From assembly GCF_900182815.1 (NCBI RefSeq), contig NZ_FXUA01000007.1, forward strand, positions 186,001 through 250,000: a stretch of DNA of 64,000 nucleotides, read 5' to 3'. The translations under genes were made by a program, and so were the position numbers. The notes under the pieces were generated by a model. That model was not told the DNA's origin, made no database searches, and was given only the letters and a program-made list of their open reading frames with translations. Positions 31,619 through 40,626 of the stretch are shown here, piece after piece (the stretch's first letter is position 1; each line of letters begins with the position of its first letter). Source of the DNA: Algoriphagus winogradskyi. GTDB taxonomy: Bacteria > Bacteroidota > Bacteroidia > Cytophagales > Cyclobacteriaceae.

Positions 31619-32935
31619 TTAAAGTGTCAGAGGTGGTCCTTTTCTCAATGGATGAACTTTCATGTAACTCAGATTTCTCCAAATCCACTCCATAGGTCCA
31701 TAGTGAAAGTACCTGAGCCAAATTGGACTTAGAATGAATTGAAAAACCCAAATAGAAAAAACCACATAAAGCAACTCGTAGCGCTCTAGCTTTCCGAACA
31801 TCCCAAAACCTACACCTGTAAAGACAATCATGCAGATCACTGAATGCATCATGTAATTTGTCAGCGCCATTTTGCCAACAGCGGATAGACCGTTTTTCAG
31901 CCAGCCCAAAATCGGAGTTTTACAGAAAAGCATAATTAGTCCCACATGGCCCATCGCTACAAAAGCTCTTCCCCAGTAGTAGGTGATATTCGACTTACTA
32001 AATGAAAGCAAAGAGAAGTTGTCATCTAAGACCAGTTGCATCTCATAGTAGTTAATGGCAAGACCAATTGCATATCCCATAGCTGCCAAAGTGAGGTAGA
32101 ATCCAAAAGATTTTTCAGCTGTGAGTATTCCCCATCTGAAAAGAGCTATCCCAATCAGCATCATGCTCAGTACATCCCAAACATCACCTCGATAAGGCCA
32201 GTTGACATCGAAGTCGTAATTGGTGGGAGCGAGAAAAGCTACTACAGAAAAGTACCCTTTTCTCATTTCTTCGTTAAACTCCTCTACTGCTTCTGGGCTT
32301 CGTTCAGTTTCCCGCTTTTCCCAAGCTTCATTAGCGGCCTTTAACTCTTTGGGAAGTTCTTCTTCTGTTACAAGTAAAGCCTGTGCTTCTGCTACCTCTG
32401 CTATCCATTTTTTGCCTTTCTGGTAGTCTATATAGTTCCAAAGAGTCCCAATACTAAAAAGTATCACCGCTGTGACAACCAGATATTTTGGTACCATCGA
32501 GCGAAAAGAATATACCAAGAATCCCATTAAGGCATATTGGTACAAGATCTCGCCAACCCAAAGCAGAAGGTATCCATGTATTAGTCCAAAAAGCAAAAGC
32601 CACATCAGTCGGCGGAAATAAACATCAGCAGCTTTGATCCCTGCACCTTTTTTAAGTAATCGATCCAGGAAAATATACATCCCAACCCCAAAAAGCAGGG
32701 AGAACAAGGCCCGCATAGTCCCCTCAAAAAATAGGTTGGTCATCATCCAAGTGTACAGATTCAGACCGGTAGACCCTCCAGATACCGTTGGGTCTTCGTA
32801 GGCTAGCGCTAAACCAAACCCATTGATGTTCATCAAGAGTATTCCAAAAAGTACAATCCCGCGCATTACGTCCAAGGAAAGTATTCGATCTGATTGCTTA
32901 ACAGGAATCAGTTCTTGTGTGAGGGGTTGTTCCAT
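31619..32935 (-). CDS. DUF418-domain membrane protein
   Basis: 438 residues. The N-terminus is RILSLDVMRGIVLFGILLMNINGFGLAL, the heparan-acetyltransferase/DUF1624-like first helix that also opens DUF418 proteins. About eight to ten TM segments follow, with a long charged cytoplasmic or periplasmic insert at about 185-245 (EELPKELKAANEAWEKRETERS). The C-terminal DUF418 part has KNGLSAVGKMALTNYMMHSVI and FHYGPMEWIWRNLSYMK, the family signature. The function is unknown; acyl transfer to an envelope glycan has been suggested for relatives. It lies upstream of the SDR gene with a 37-base gap. Confidence 0.87.
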   Translation of the reverse strand: MEQPLTQELIPVKQSDRILSLDVMRGIVLFGILLMNINGFGLALAYEDPTVSGGSTGLNLYTWMMTNLFFEGTMRALFSLLFGVGMYIFLDRLLKKGAGIKAADVYFRRLMWLLLFGLIHGYLLLWVGEILYQYALMGFLVYSFRSMVPKYLVVTAVILFSIGTLWNYIDYQKGKKWIAEVAEAQALLVTEEELPKELKAANEAWEKRETERSPEAVEEFNEEMRKGYFSVVAFLAPTNYDFDVNWPYRGDVWDVLSMMLIGIALFRWGILTAEKSFGFYLTLAAMGYAIGLAINYYEMQLVLDDNFSLLSFSKSNITYYWGRAFVAMGHVGLIMLFCKTPILGWLKNGLSAVGKMALTNYMMHSVICMIVFTGVGFGMFGKLERYELLYVVFSIWVFQFILSPIWLRYFHYGPMEWIWRNLSYMKVHPLRKGPPLTL

Positions 32936-33708
32936 AGTTTGTTTTGTTGCTATGCTGATAGCTTTAAACCTTCCAGTAGCTTATTTAAGCTATTCATTTA
33001 CAAGAAAAACATGAACTGGTTTAGGACGAATGCCTTTCAAAAATGTCCTAACTGCTTGGTTATTTTATCAGAGCAACTATAAAATCGAAATGATTTCTCT
33101 CTAGTATATAATTCATGCGAATTAGTAGTGGCAAACAGGAAATTATTTAATCAAATACTGCTACCCTGTCTTGGCACTGCCTGACGAAGTCAGTTCAAAA
33201 AAAAATCAATGCCGTTCAAAATTTTGCAATTCCAAACAGCATTGATAGAAAAATGCAATCACCCTTTATCAAAAAAATAGTCTTAATATGTTGGTGGCTT
33301 CAATACATATAATATTGAAGAGTCAAAAGTGCCTCTATAAAATAGGCGGCCAAAAGTAGGGGTTGTCAACTTTCCTGCTTTTGATCTTCTCTGAAGTACT
33401 TGAAATTAAAGCTGAAATCGAAACTAAATTGGACGAACCTGTTCTAAAATTGTCCGAACGCTAGGCGGGATTTTTCGGAAATAGGTATTTGCAGTGAATA
33501 GTCACTATTTTAAACCTAGCTTTTAGCCCTGAATTAGTTGAATAAAAAATGGATAGAAATAACTCGTTGCCTAAAGCTTATTTGGGCTTCACCTTCAACT
33601 CTCCCCCATGAGCTTTCACAATGTCGTAGGACAGTGATAACTTCATACAAACACATGTTGATTGTGGCTGCTATTCAAAAGCTAAACTACTTAAGCCTAA
33701 AAAGTTTA
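32936..33708. other. 773-bp gene-free region
   Basis: No convincing ORF on either strand; the 79-codon frame starting with TTG at 33538 runs into the kinase gene on the other strand and has no family resemblance. An 11-of-12 inverted repeat, ATCAATGCCGTT (33205) and AACAGCATTGAT (33235-33246), could form a hairpin. The rest is AT-rich and probably holds the DUF418 promoter and the trailing end of the two-component operon. Confidence 0.6.
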
Positions 33709-35220
33709 TTATCGAAGCTGAATTGGAATTTTGAGAATAACCTTAACTCCAGATTCTATTGGGTTTGTTTCTTTTAGGTTGACTAGGGTTATTTCTCCTT
33801 CTTGAGTATAATTTTGGGAAAAATGTTTAAGTCGTTCCTGTGAAAGTGCGATTCCCACTGATTCTGAAATATGCAATTTTTTCTTCGGATTCTGGCTGGA
33901 ATCGGGCAGTCCAATCCCGTTGTCAATTATTTCCAATGTGAGGGCTTCTACAGAAAGATTTGCCAACTTAATCTGAAGTTTTTTCTCCACTTTGCTCGCA
34001 GATAACCCATGCAAAATCGCATTTTCCAAAAAGGGCTGAAGTAATAGGGAAGGGATTAATAGTTCAGTAGGATCAATTATTTCAAAGCCAAATATGGAAA
34101 ATTGGATTTCTTGATCAAATCGTAGATTCTCGATATTCACATAAAGCTTCATCGTTTCCAATTCTTCTTTAAGAGTGAATTCTTTCTCCCGAGTGGAGGC
34201 CAAAAATTTTCGGATCAGTTTGGCAAACTTGTTTAAATAGTAAACAGCTTCCTCAGCTTCATTTTCTATGATATAGGATTTGATGGAATTCAACGAATTG
34301 AAGATAAAATGAGGATTCATCTGGCTCCTCAAGGCAAGAAGTTTTAATTCTGCCAGTTCTTTGTCATAGGAAGCCTGCAAGGAATTGATCTTTTCAGCTT
34401 CGGCTGCCAGTTCCAAAGACTTGAAGCTTTCTTCCAGCTGTTTTTGAACCTCAATGCGGAGTCTTTCATTTTCTCGAAGTTGATCTATAAGTTCTTCTTG
34501 CGACTGATTTCGCTCCTCTAAAATCAACTTTTGCTTTTGCCCTAATCCTAGGGAGAAAAGTACGTTTTCCAACCAAAAACCAATATATAGAATACTATAA
34601 GCTGGCTCCACTGCGAGTCCTTGCCTAGACAGACTTTGGTGAATAGCTAGCGAAGTCACCGAAAAGACTATCAATAAAGCAGAGCCGATAATCATATAAT
34701 ATTTTAGAGGAGTCTTGACTTTAAAAAATGGAATATAAGTCACCATTCCAAGGATCGAAATTAGGATGGTGAACACATAATATCCTCTTAAGAGAACTTC
34801 CGGAATTCGGCGATCCACTAATAAATAGTACAGAAAAAAGAATAAACAATAGGCAATAATCAACCAAAGACCGATCATGATCCTCCTGTGCCAGTTGGGA
34901 AGCTCTTCTTTTATATTCAGAAACCTCAGGGCAAAAAAGACATAAATGATGTAGTAGATCTCTGTATGAATGACTGGGTAGTCAACGATCCAAGATACTT
35001 GTCCACCTAATTCATAGAGGAAGCCTCCTTCCATCCATCTATATTGAGATAGTAAGATGAAAAAGGTATATCCGCTGTAGAGTAGGTAGGTGCTATCCTT
35101 TTGCTGAAAAAAAAGGATGAAATGATAAACCGTCAGGATAAAAAGAGCACCTAGCGTAAAAACTAAAAACCCATTCTCGAATGGGCAGCAGTAAAAGTAT
35201 TCTAAGTAGCTTTTAACCAA
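33709..35220 (-). CDS. LytS/YesM-type sensor histidine kinase with 7-TM input
   Basis: 503 residues. Seven hydrophobic segments lie between about 15 and 245, of the 7TMR-DISM kind seen in Bacteroidota kinases. A coiled coil (about 250-300) leads to a His_kinase (PF06580) domain. The phospho-acceptor His is in LRSQMNPHFIFNSLNSIKSYI near residue 316, and an ATPase domain has SLLLQPFLENAILHGLS and LEIIDNGIGLPD. It is a membrane-embedded sensor that phosphorylates the LytTR regulator encoded just upstream (7-base gap). The input domain lacks an extracellular sensor domain, so a lipophilic or membrane signal is possible (inference). Confidence 0.9.
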   Translation of the reverse strand: MVKSYLEYFYCCPFENGFLVFTLGALFILTVYHFILFFQQKDSTYLLYSGYTFFILLSQYRWMEGGFLYELGGQVSWIVDYPVIHTEIYYIIYVFFALRFLNIKEELPNWHRRIMIGLWLIIAYCLFFFLYYLLVDRRIPEVLLRGYYVFTILISILGMVTYIPFFKVKTPLKYYMIIGSALLIVFSVTSLAIHQSLSRQGLAVEPAYSILYIGFWLENVLFSLGLGQKQKLILEERNQSQEELIDQLRENERLRIEVQKQLEESFKSLELAAEAEKINSLQASYDKELAELKLLALRSQMNPHFIFNSLNSIKSYIIENEAEEAVYYLNKFAKLIRKFLASTREKEFTLKEELETMKLYVNIENLRFDQEIQFSIFGFEIIDPTELLIPSLLLQPFLENAILHGLSASKVEKKLQIKLANLSVEALTLEIIDNGIGLPDSSQNPKKKLHISESVGIALSQERLKHFSQNYTQEGEITLVNLKETNPIESGVKVILKIPIQLR

Positions 35221-35227
35221 GGTTGGG

Positions 35228-35965
35228 TTAATGATTTAAAAGGTGGAGTAGCTCACTCTTTCTTGATCGGGAGACGGGTATTTGAGTGCCGTTCGAAAGC
35301 ATCAAGCTTGGACCGTCTTGGTTGACGAAAGCCTTGATGGCGTCAAGCCTTACGATGTAGGAATTGTGAACCCGATAAAAACCCTTGCCCAACAAGTCTT
35401 CCAGATCTTTAAAGCGAACAGTAAACAGTTCTTTCTTCAAGTCATTGAAATATATTTCTGAATAATTCCCGTCTGACTTGCAATAGAGAATCTCATTCCG
35501 ATCCAAATACAAGGTTTTGCCTGCCATAGCAAGCGCCAATTTCTTTTCCTCCCTACCTTTCCAATCATTGATCATGGATTTGAGGACAGACCCAAGCCCA
35601 CTAGATTCTTTTTTCACTCTAATTCGTTCAATGGCATCTATGAGGTCATCAGAATCCACCGGCTTCATCAGGTAATCGACCGCATGCTCCCGAAATGCCT
35701 TGATCGCATATTGGTCATAAGCTGAGGTGATGATCAACTCAAAATCTCTAAAATGAAGATTTTGAAGTAGTTCAAAACCATTCATTTCGGGCATTTCCAC
35801 ATCTAGAAAAACGCAGTCAGGCTTTAAATAATTGATCGCAGAAACTGCTTCGCGTGGGTCAGTGAAGCTATCTATGATTTTCACATCTTGGCAGAACTTT
35901 TCAACCTCCCAAGTTAAATTCTTGATCGCATTGGATTCGTCGTCTACGATGATAGCGTTGATCAT
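35228..35965 (-). CDS. LytTR-family response regulator
   Basis: 245 residues. The receiver (about 1-120) shows AIIVDDESNA, the phospho-acceptor Asp in DCVFLDVEMPEMNGFEL near residue 55, and the switch residues in IITSAYDQYAI and YLMKPVDSDDL. The LytTR domain (about 145-240) has ILYCKSDGNYSEIYF, GKGFYRVHNSYIVRLDAIKAFV and IPVSRSRKSEL. It is the first gene of an operon with its kinase. This system is distinct from the HisKA_2-TPR pair at 25.9-28.5 kb, so the window encodes two independent LytTR circuits. Confidence 0.93.
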   Translation of the reverse strand: MINAIIVDDESNAIKNLTWEVEKFCQDVKIIDSFTDPREAVSAINYLKPDCVFLDVEMPEMNGFELLQNLHFRDFELIITSAYDQYAIKAFREHAVDYLMKPVDSDDLIDAIERIRVKKESSGLGSVLKSMINDWKGREEKKLALAMAGKTLYLDRNEILYCKSDGNYSEIYFNDLKKELFTVRFKDLEDLLGKGFYRVHNSYIVRLDAIKAFVNQDGPSLMLSNGTQIPVSRSRKSELLHLLNH

Positions 35966-36357
35966 TTAGTTAAAGATAAACATTTGAATCTGTTCAACTA
36001 TTTCAGGGAAAAGCGGTCAATGAAAACTGCAACATTCTATTTCATAAGGCTTTGAAAAACTAAAAGCTAAGAAATTTTAGTCCTTTTTCATGGAGATGGT
36101 TTTAAAATTTCTTAGGCGGTAGGGAATTTAACTTACTTGGTAAAGAATCCATGAATATTGGTATATCGAAAAAAACATAGGGTCAATTTCAGATTATAAA
36201 GAAATGCGCACCAGCTATGTATTCTTTTATACCAAGTAACTGCCTTCACTTTTTAATTTTAATGGAAATGGGTAAAATTCTAGTGTACCCATTGATAATC
36301 AGGATATTGGGAGGCGTTTTTAGATTTATCAAGGAAGCTATTTGAACCCTACCTTTT
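35966..36357. promoter_or_regulatory. Divergent intergenic region with a long inverted repeat
   Basis: 392 bases between the response regulator (minus) and a lipoprotein gene (plus). TTACTTGGTAAAGAAT (36133-36148) is mirrored by ATTCTTTTATACCAAGTAA (36221-36239), matching apart from a three-base gap. The arms enclose about 70 bases with no ORF. It could be a paired operator for the LytTR regulator, a small MITE or an RNA hairpin. No match to the TAnnTTTG box was pinned down. Confidence 0.5.
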
Positions 36358-37302
36358 ATGAAAAAACTAGTTCTATTCTGCAGTATCGTTTTTCTTTTCA
36401 CTTTTTGCACAAACCGAACCTCTGAGGAAACTACAGCCTCTGAAGCCCCAACTCAAGAGGAACTTTTACAACAAGGCCAAGTGAATGTTCAAACTCAAGG
36501 CATGGAGTTTTTGGTTGCCGATACCCTTTACTCAGGCTGGAATGAGTTGATTTATGACAATCAGTCTGCAGAGGTTCATTTTGTGCTAATGGATTTTTAT
36601 CCTGAAGGCAAAACAGTAGAAGACACCAAGAAGGAAGTGCTCCCTCCATTTGATGAGGGAATGAAAAAAATAATAGATGGGCAAATGGATGAGGCAGTGG
36701 CTGCTTTCGGCAAATTGCCAGAATGGTTTTTTTCTGTCCAGTACCATGGTGGCACTGGGTTGATCTCTCCCGGGCAGACAGCAAAGAGTACTATTTTTTT
36801 GAGCCCGGGACTTTATGTGATGGAATGCTATGTAAAAGCTGCCAATGGTGAATGGCATACTTCCCACGGGATGATCAAGCAGATAATAGTTAGAGATTCT
36901 TCTACTAGCAAAGCGGCTCCATCCCCGAATGCATCCATTACTATTTCTAGTACTGAAGGAATTCAAATGGCAAATCCACCTGGTCTTGGAAGCCAGATTA
37001 TGGAGGTCAAGTTTCAAGATCAAAAGGTTTACGAGCATTTCGTGGGGCATGATGTGAATCTTGTTCGCTACGAAGATGACGCCTCACTTGACTCTTTACA
37101 GTATTGGCTGAGCTGGATGAATCCTGCCGGTCTTCGTACACCTGCACCCGAAGGATTCACTTTCTTGGGAGGAATGAACAATCTAGGTGAAGGAGGAAAA
37201 GGTTACTTCGAAGCGGAGCTGATTCCGGGAAATTATGTCTTGATATCTGAAGTTCCTGAGGCTGAGAAAAAAGGTCTGATCGCAAAATTTCAACTTAAAT
37301 AG
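36358..37302 (+). CDS. Lipoprotein of unknown function
   Basis: 314 residues. A lipoprotein-type signal ends at VFLFTFC (Cys17) followed by an acidic Ser/Thr/Glu tether. The mature part appears as two similar beta-rich halves. The first has GMEFLVADTLYSGWNELIYDNQSAEVHFVLMDFYPEGKT and SPGQTAKSTIFLSPGLYVMECYVKAANGEWHTSHGM. The second has a shorter version with LGEGGKGYFEAELIPGNYVLISEVPE. The STIFLSPGLYVMECYV pattern recalls cupredoxin-like folds, but no copper-ligand set is complete, so this is only a structural hint. It heads a run with two further small exported proteins. Confidence 0.6.
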   Translation: MKKLVLFCSIVFLFTFCTNRTSEETTASEAPTQEELLQQGQVNVQTQGMEFLVADTLYSGWNELIYDNQSAEVHFVLMDFYPEGKTVEDTKKEVLPPFDEGMKKIIDGQMDEAVAAFGKLPEWFFSVQYHGGTGLISPGQTAKSTIFLSPGLYVMECYVKAANGEWHTSHGMIKQIIVRDSSTSKAAPSPNASITISSTEGIQMANPPGLGSQIMEVKFQDQKVYEHFVGHDVNLVRYEDDASLDSLQYWLSWMNPAGLRTPAPEGFTFLGGMNNLGEGGKGYFEAELIPGNYVLISEVPEAEKKGLIAKFQLK

Positions 37303-37304
37303 CT

Positions 37305-37898
37305 ATGAAAAAAAGTATTAAAAGTATCGCTTCGGCCTTCATTGGACTGATTCTATTGGTTTCTTGCAGTGGTAAGGAAGCGGCTCAATCGGGTGGTTCC
37401 ATGGATGGAGGGGAAAATTTTGAATCATCTACTGAGTCGGTCCAAGACAATGCAGAAACTCTTACCGAGCTAACCCCTCTCACCACAGAGCAATTCAAGG
37501 CTTTTTTTCCGGAAACGCTAATTGGCTTACCTCAAACTTCTTTTGCAGAAAGTTTTATACCAGGGATTGGTACTGGTAGTGCGACTTATAGAACTGCCAA
37601 CAAAAGTATCCGGATTATGATCATCGACGGAGCAGGTGCGAAAGGAGCTGATGCAGTAGGAACCTACAAATTTGCTCATACTAAGGATTACGATGAAAAA
37701 GGCTCTTGGGGATATGCCAAAACAATCATCCATGAAGGAATAAAAATGAAAGAGTCCGGCCTTGCAGAGGATAGATTCAATTGGTCTCTTTTTTATAAAG
37801 ACCGATTTGCGATAGATATTGATGCTAAAGAAGTTGCCAAAGAGGAGTTGGATGCTATTATGAAGGATTTAAACTTGGAAAGACTTCCAGCCAACTAG
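37305..37898 (+). CDS. Small lipoprotein of unknown function
   Basis: 197 residues. A signal ends at LILLVSC (Cys20-21 region), then a Gly/Ser/Glu-rich tether (about 22-50). The core begins LTTEQFKAFFPETLIGLPQTSFAESFIPGIGTGSATYR and ends EVAKEELDAIMKDLNLERLP, with an aromatic middle (YKFAHTKDYDEKGSWGYAKTIIHEG). It is a small mixed alpha/beta domain with no recognised family. It starts two bases after the preceding lipoprotein stop, so it is co-transcribed and probably co-translated with it. Confidence 0.65.
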   Translation: MKKSIKSIASAFIGLILLVSCSGKEAAQSGGSMDGGENFESSTESVQDNAETLTELTPLTTEQFKAFFPETLIGLPQTSFAESFIPGIGTGSATYRTANKSIRIMIIDGAGAKGADAVGTYKFAHTKDYDEKGSWGYAKTIIHEGIKMKESGLAEDRFNWSLFYKDRFAIDIDAKEVAKEELDAIMKDLNLERLPAN

Positions 37899-37950
37899 CA
37901 TATTATTTATTTCTAACTAAAGCTGTTTTAAATACTAATAGATTTCTGTC

Positions 37951-38502
37951 ATGAAGAAAATACATCTCCTACTATTCCTAGTTCTTGCCCTAGTAATTAT
38001 CATTTATGCAAATTCTAATATTCACTTTTCTGAGCAAAAGGCAACAGTTACAGCGCCGGCTTTTATGTCCCAAGATGAAGCTGTCAACCCAGGTGTGACA
38101 TTGACTATGGAAGGAGAAACACATACTTTGGAGCAAAAGGATCTCAATCCCCAAACAGATCTGGATTTTGAAAATGATGATTTGAAGTTTGCTATATATA
38201 CAAATGAAGGTCGGGTTTCCGTGAACTTCAATCTTACCAAAACTGGAATATTAGGGAAGGGTCCCGTTGTCTATTCAATTCCTGAGGCAAATCAAAAAGA
38301 AATAAAAGTAGACCTGAATTTTTTTAATCAAGACAGAGAGTCCAGCAGGATGAATAAGCGTATAATTTTTCGAAAAGGAGAAATTCAAATTGAAAAACTT
38401 ACTAAAAATCAGCTGGTTTTTACTTTCAAAGGAGAAGGGTCAGGAATGACTGAAAGAGGAGATTCCTTTCCAATAGAAGGATCCGTTAATATGACTTATT
38501 AG
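37951..38502 (+). CDS. Exported or membrane-anchored protein of unknown function
   Basis: 183 residues. An N-terminal hydrophobic helix (LLLFLVLALVIIIYANSNI) can act as an uncleaved anchor or signal peptide. The rest is soluble and beta-rich with lysine-rich strands (FENDDLKFAIYTNEGRVSVNFNLTKTGILG, then MNKRIIFRKGEIQIEKLTKNQLVFTFKGEGSGM). No family was recognised. It follows the two lipoprotein genes by 52 bases on the same strand and may be the last of that set. Confidence 0.6.
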   Translation: MKKIHLLLFLVLALVIIIYANSNIHFSEQKATVTAPAFMSQDEAVNPGVTLTMEGETHTLEQKDLNPQTDLDFENDDLKFAIYTNEGRVSVNFNLTKTGILGKGPVVYSIPEANQKEIKVDLNFFNQDRESSRMNKRIIFRKGEIQIEKLTKNQLVFTFKGEGSGMTERGDSFPIEGSVNMTY

Positions 38503-38695
38503 TAATCGATTAAGTATTCAAAAATAAGTTGATCATGCCTCATTTTACTTAGGCGCCTGTACATCAATTAGTAGCATCAAGAATCCCTCAAAGTAATATC
38601 ACTAGGTCTTTTTAAGATTTGGTTCTTTAGTATCCTGATTTGTATCTCGCAGGAACAAATTTCTTTTCAGAATACCTCCTTTGCCAATAATTCCA

Positions 38696-38813
38696 TACCT
38701 TTGCAGTCCGTTCGAGTGGATGGAGTGTGTTGGGTTTGCTTAACGCATTGATTTACAACTAAAAACGATAGTTCTTTGACCCGGGGACTATTGCTATTCA
38801 GGGTTAGTACATT
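38696..38813 (+). promoter_or_regulatory. rpsA promoter and 5' leader
   Basis: TACCTTTG at 38696-38703 is a full match to the Bacteroidota -7 box, but no TTG lies about 19 bases upstream, so the -33 element is weak. The leader of about 105 bases holds a possible stem, ATAGT and ACTAT, around GACCCGGGG just before the start codon. That would suit translational feedback by S1, an inference only. Confidence 0.5.
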
Positions 38814-40583
38814 ATGTCAAAACAAGAAGATTTTAACTGGGACAACTTCGAAACCAAAGGTTTTGGAGAAGGTTATTCCAAAGCAGAGCGTGAGCAAATG
38901 GCTGCAATGTATGAGAATACATTGGGCGAGATCACTGAGAAAGAAGTTATCAAAGGCACTGTAGTAGGTGTAAATGATAAGGATGTAATCATCAACATCG
39001 GTTTCAAATCTGATGGATTGGTTCCTCTTTCTGAATTCCGTGACCTTGATGGCATCAAGCCAGGTGATACAGTAGAGGTATTCATCGAAGAGCAGGAAAA
39101 CGCACTTGGGCAGTTGATCCTTTCCCGTAAGAAAGCTAAGATCGTACGTGCATGGCAAGACATCGAAGATGCGCTTGAGCATGACAACGTGATCGAAGGT
39201 TTGGTGAAAAGAAGAACTAAAGGTGGTTTGATCGTAGATATCTACGGTGTAGAAGCATTCTTGCCAGGTTCTCAGATCGACGTGAAGCCTATCAGAGATT
39301 TCGATATCTATGTAGGTAAGAAAATGGAAGTGAAAGTGGTGAAAATCAACCACGCAAATGATAACGTAGTAGTATCTCACAAAGTGTTGATCGAGAAAGA
39401 TCTTGAGAAGCAAAAAGCTGAGATCTTGAACAACCTTGAGAAAGGTCAAGTATTGGAAGGTGTGATCAAGAACATGACCAACTTCGGTGTATTCATCGAT
39501 CTAGGTGGTGTAGATGGTCTTCTTCACATTACAGATATCTCTTGGGGACGTATCAATCATCCAGAAGAAGTATTGCAACTTGATCAGAAAGTTCAGATTG
39601 TGGTTCTTGACTTTGATGATGATAAGAAGAGAATTTCTTTGGGTATGAAGCAGCTTACTGCTCATCCTTGGGATTCTTTGGCGTCTAGCCTTGAAATCGG
39701 ATCTAGAGTTAAAGGTAAGATCGTAAACGTAGCTGACTACGGTGCGTTCCTTGAGCTTGCTCCAGGTGTTGAAGGTTTGATCCACGTGTCTGAAATGAGC
39801 TGGTCTCAGCATTTGAGAAATCCTGCTGACTTTGTGAAAGTTGGTGACGAAATCGAAGCTGTAGTATTGACTCTTGACAAAGACGACAGAAAAATGTCTC
39901 TAGGTATCAAGCAATTGACTGAAGACCCTTGGACTAAGAACGATATGGGTACTAAGTACGCTGTAGGTTCTAAGCACACAGGTGTGGTAAGAAACTTGAC
40001 TAACTTCGGTCTATTCCTTGAGTTGGAAGAAGGTATCGACGGTTTGGTTCACGTATCTGACCTTTCTTGGACTAAGAAAATCAAGCATCCATCTGAGTTT
40101 GTGAAAGTAGGAGACGAGCTAGCAGTAGCTGTTCTTGAGCTTGACGTAGACAACAGAAGATTGGCTCTTGGTCATAAGCAATTGGAAGAAAATCCATGGG
40201 ATACTTTCGAAGGTGTATTCCCTATCGGATCTGAGCATAAGTGTACTGTAGTTTCTAAGAATGACAAAGGTGCAGTTCTTGAATTGCCTTACGGTCTTGA
40301 AGGATTCGCTACAGTGAAGAACTTGGAAAAAGAAGACGGATCTCAAGTAGAGGTTGGTGAGTCTTTGGATTTCAAAGTAACTGAATTCTCTAAAGATGAT
40401 AAGAGAATCGTTCTTTCTCACACAGCAATGTTCAGAGAAGAAGCGAAGCCAGCTAAGAAAGAAGCTAAGAAGAAATCTGATTCAGGTTCTGCTTCTACTA
40501 CTTCTGCTCCAGCTGAGAAGTCAACTCTTGGTGACTTGGACGCTTTGACTCAATTGAAAGAGCAAATGGAAGGCAAAAAGTAA
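38814..40583 (+). CDS. rpsA: 30S ribosomal protein S1
   Basis: 589 residues with six S1 RNA-binding domains in tandem at about 45-110, 130-195, 212-280, 297-367, 385-452 and 470-535. Each has the VxVxxxxDKGxxV-type start and an SLGxKQL-type close, for example VINIGFKSDGLVPLSEF and KRISLGMKQL. Domains 3-5 are the most regular. It recruits mRNA to the 30S subunit, which matters in a phylum with weak Shine-Dalgarno use. The C-terminus is a Lys/Ala/Ser-rich tail (about 545-589). Codon use is strongly biased, as expected for a highly expressed gene. The gene is monocistronic. Confidence 0.96.
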   Translation: MSKQEDFNWDNFETKGFGEGYSKAEREQMAAMYENTLGEITEKEVIKGTVVGVNDKDVIINIGFKSDGLVPLSEFRDLDGIKPGDTVEVFIEEQENALGQLILSRKKAKIVRAWQDIEDALEHDNVIEGLVKRRTKGGLIVDIYGVEAFLPGSQIDVKPIRDFDIYVGKKMEVKVVKINHANDNVVVSHKVLIEKDLEKQKAEILNNLEKGQVLEGVIKNMTNFGVFIDLGGVDGLLHITDISWGRINHPEEVLQLDQKVQIVVLDFDDDKKRISLGMKQLTAHPWDSLASSLEIGSRVKGKIVNVADYGAFLELAPGVEGLIHVSEMSWSQHLRNPADFVKVGDEIEAVVLTLDKDDRKMSLGIKQLTEDPWTKNDMGTKYAVGSKHTGVVRNLTNFGLFLELEEGIDGLVHVSDLSWTKKIKHPSEFVKVGDELAVAVLELDVDNRRLALGHKQLEENPWDTFEGVFPIGSEHKCTVVSKNDKGAVLELPYGLEGFATVKNLEKEDGSQVEVGESLDFKVTEFSKDDKRIVLSHTAMFREEAKPAKKEAKKKSDSGSASTTSAPAEKSTLGDLDALTQLKEQMEGKK

Positions 40584-40618
40584 GACGTTAGATTCTAGAT
40601 ATTAGAATCAAGACTTAC
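40584..40618 (+). repeat. Degenerate heptamer array directly after the rpsA stop
   Basis: GACGTTA, GATTCTA, GATATTA, GAATCAA and GACTTAC, five 7-base units starting on the base after the TAA stop. GATTCTA and TAGAATC also form a hairpin. It belongs to the same class of junction array as those in the trp operon but with a different unit sequence. Confidence 0.7.
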
Positions 40619-40626
40619 TTGATATA

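Noticed and set aside
33538-33777. 79-codon ORF starting with TTG before the kinase gene end
   Set aside because: It overlaps the C-terminus of the sensor kinase on the other strand and has no recognisable features.
38817-39449. 210-codon open frame antisense to rpsA
   Set aside because: A shadow of the strongly codon-biased S1 gene; several other long antisense frames over the same gene and over actB have the same cause.
38814-40583. Internal repeats in rpsA as a tandem DNA repeat
   Set aside because: They are the normal S1 protein domains; DNA similarity reflects domain homology and codon bias.
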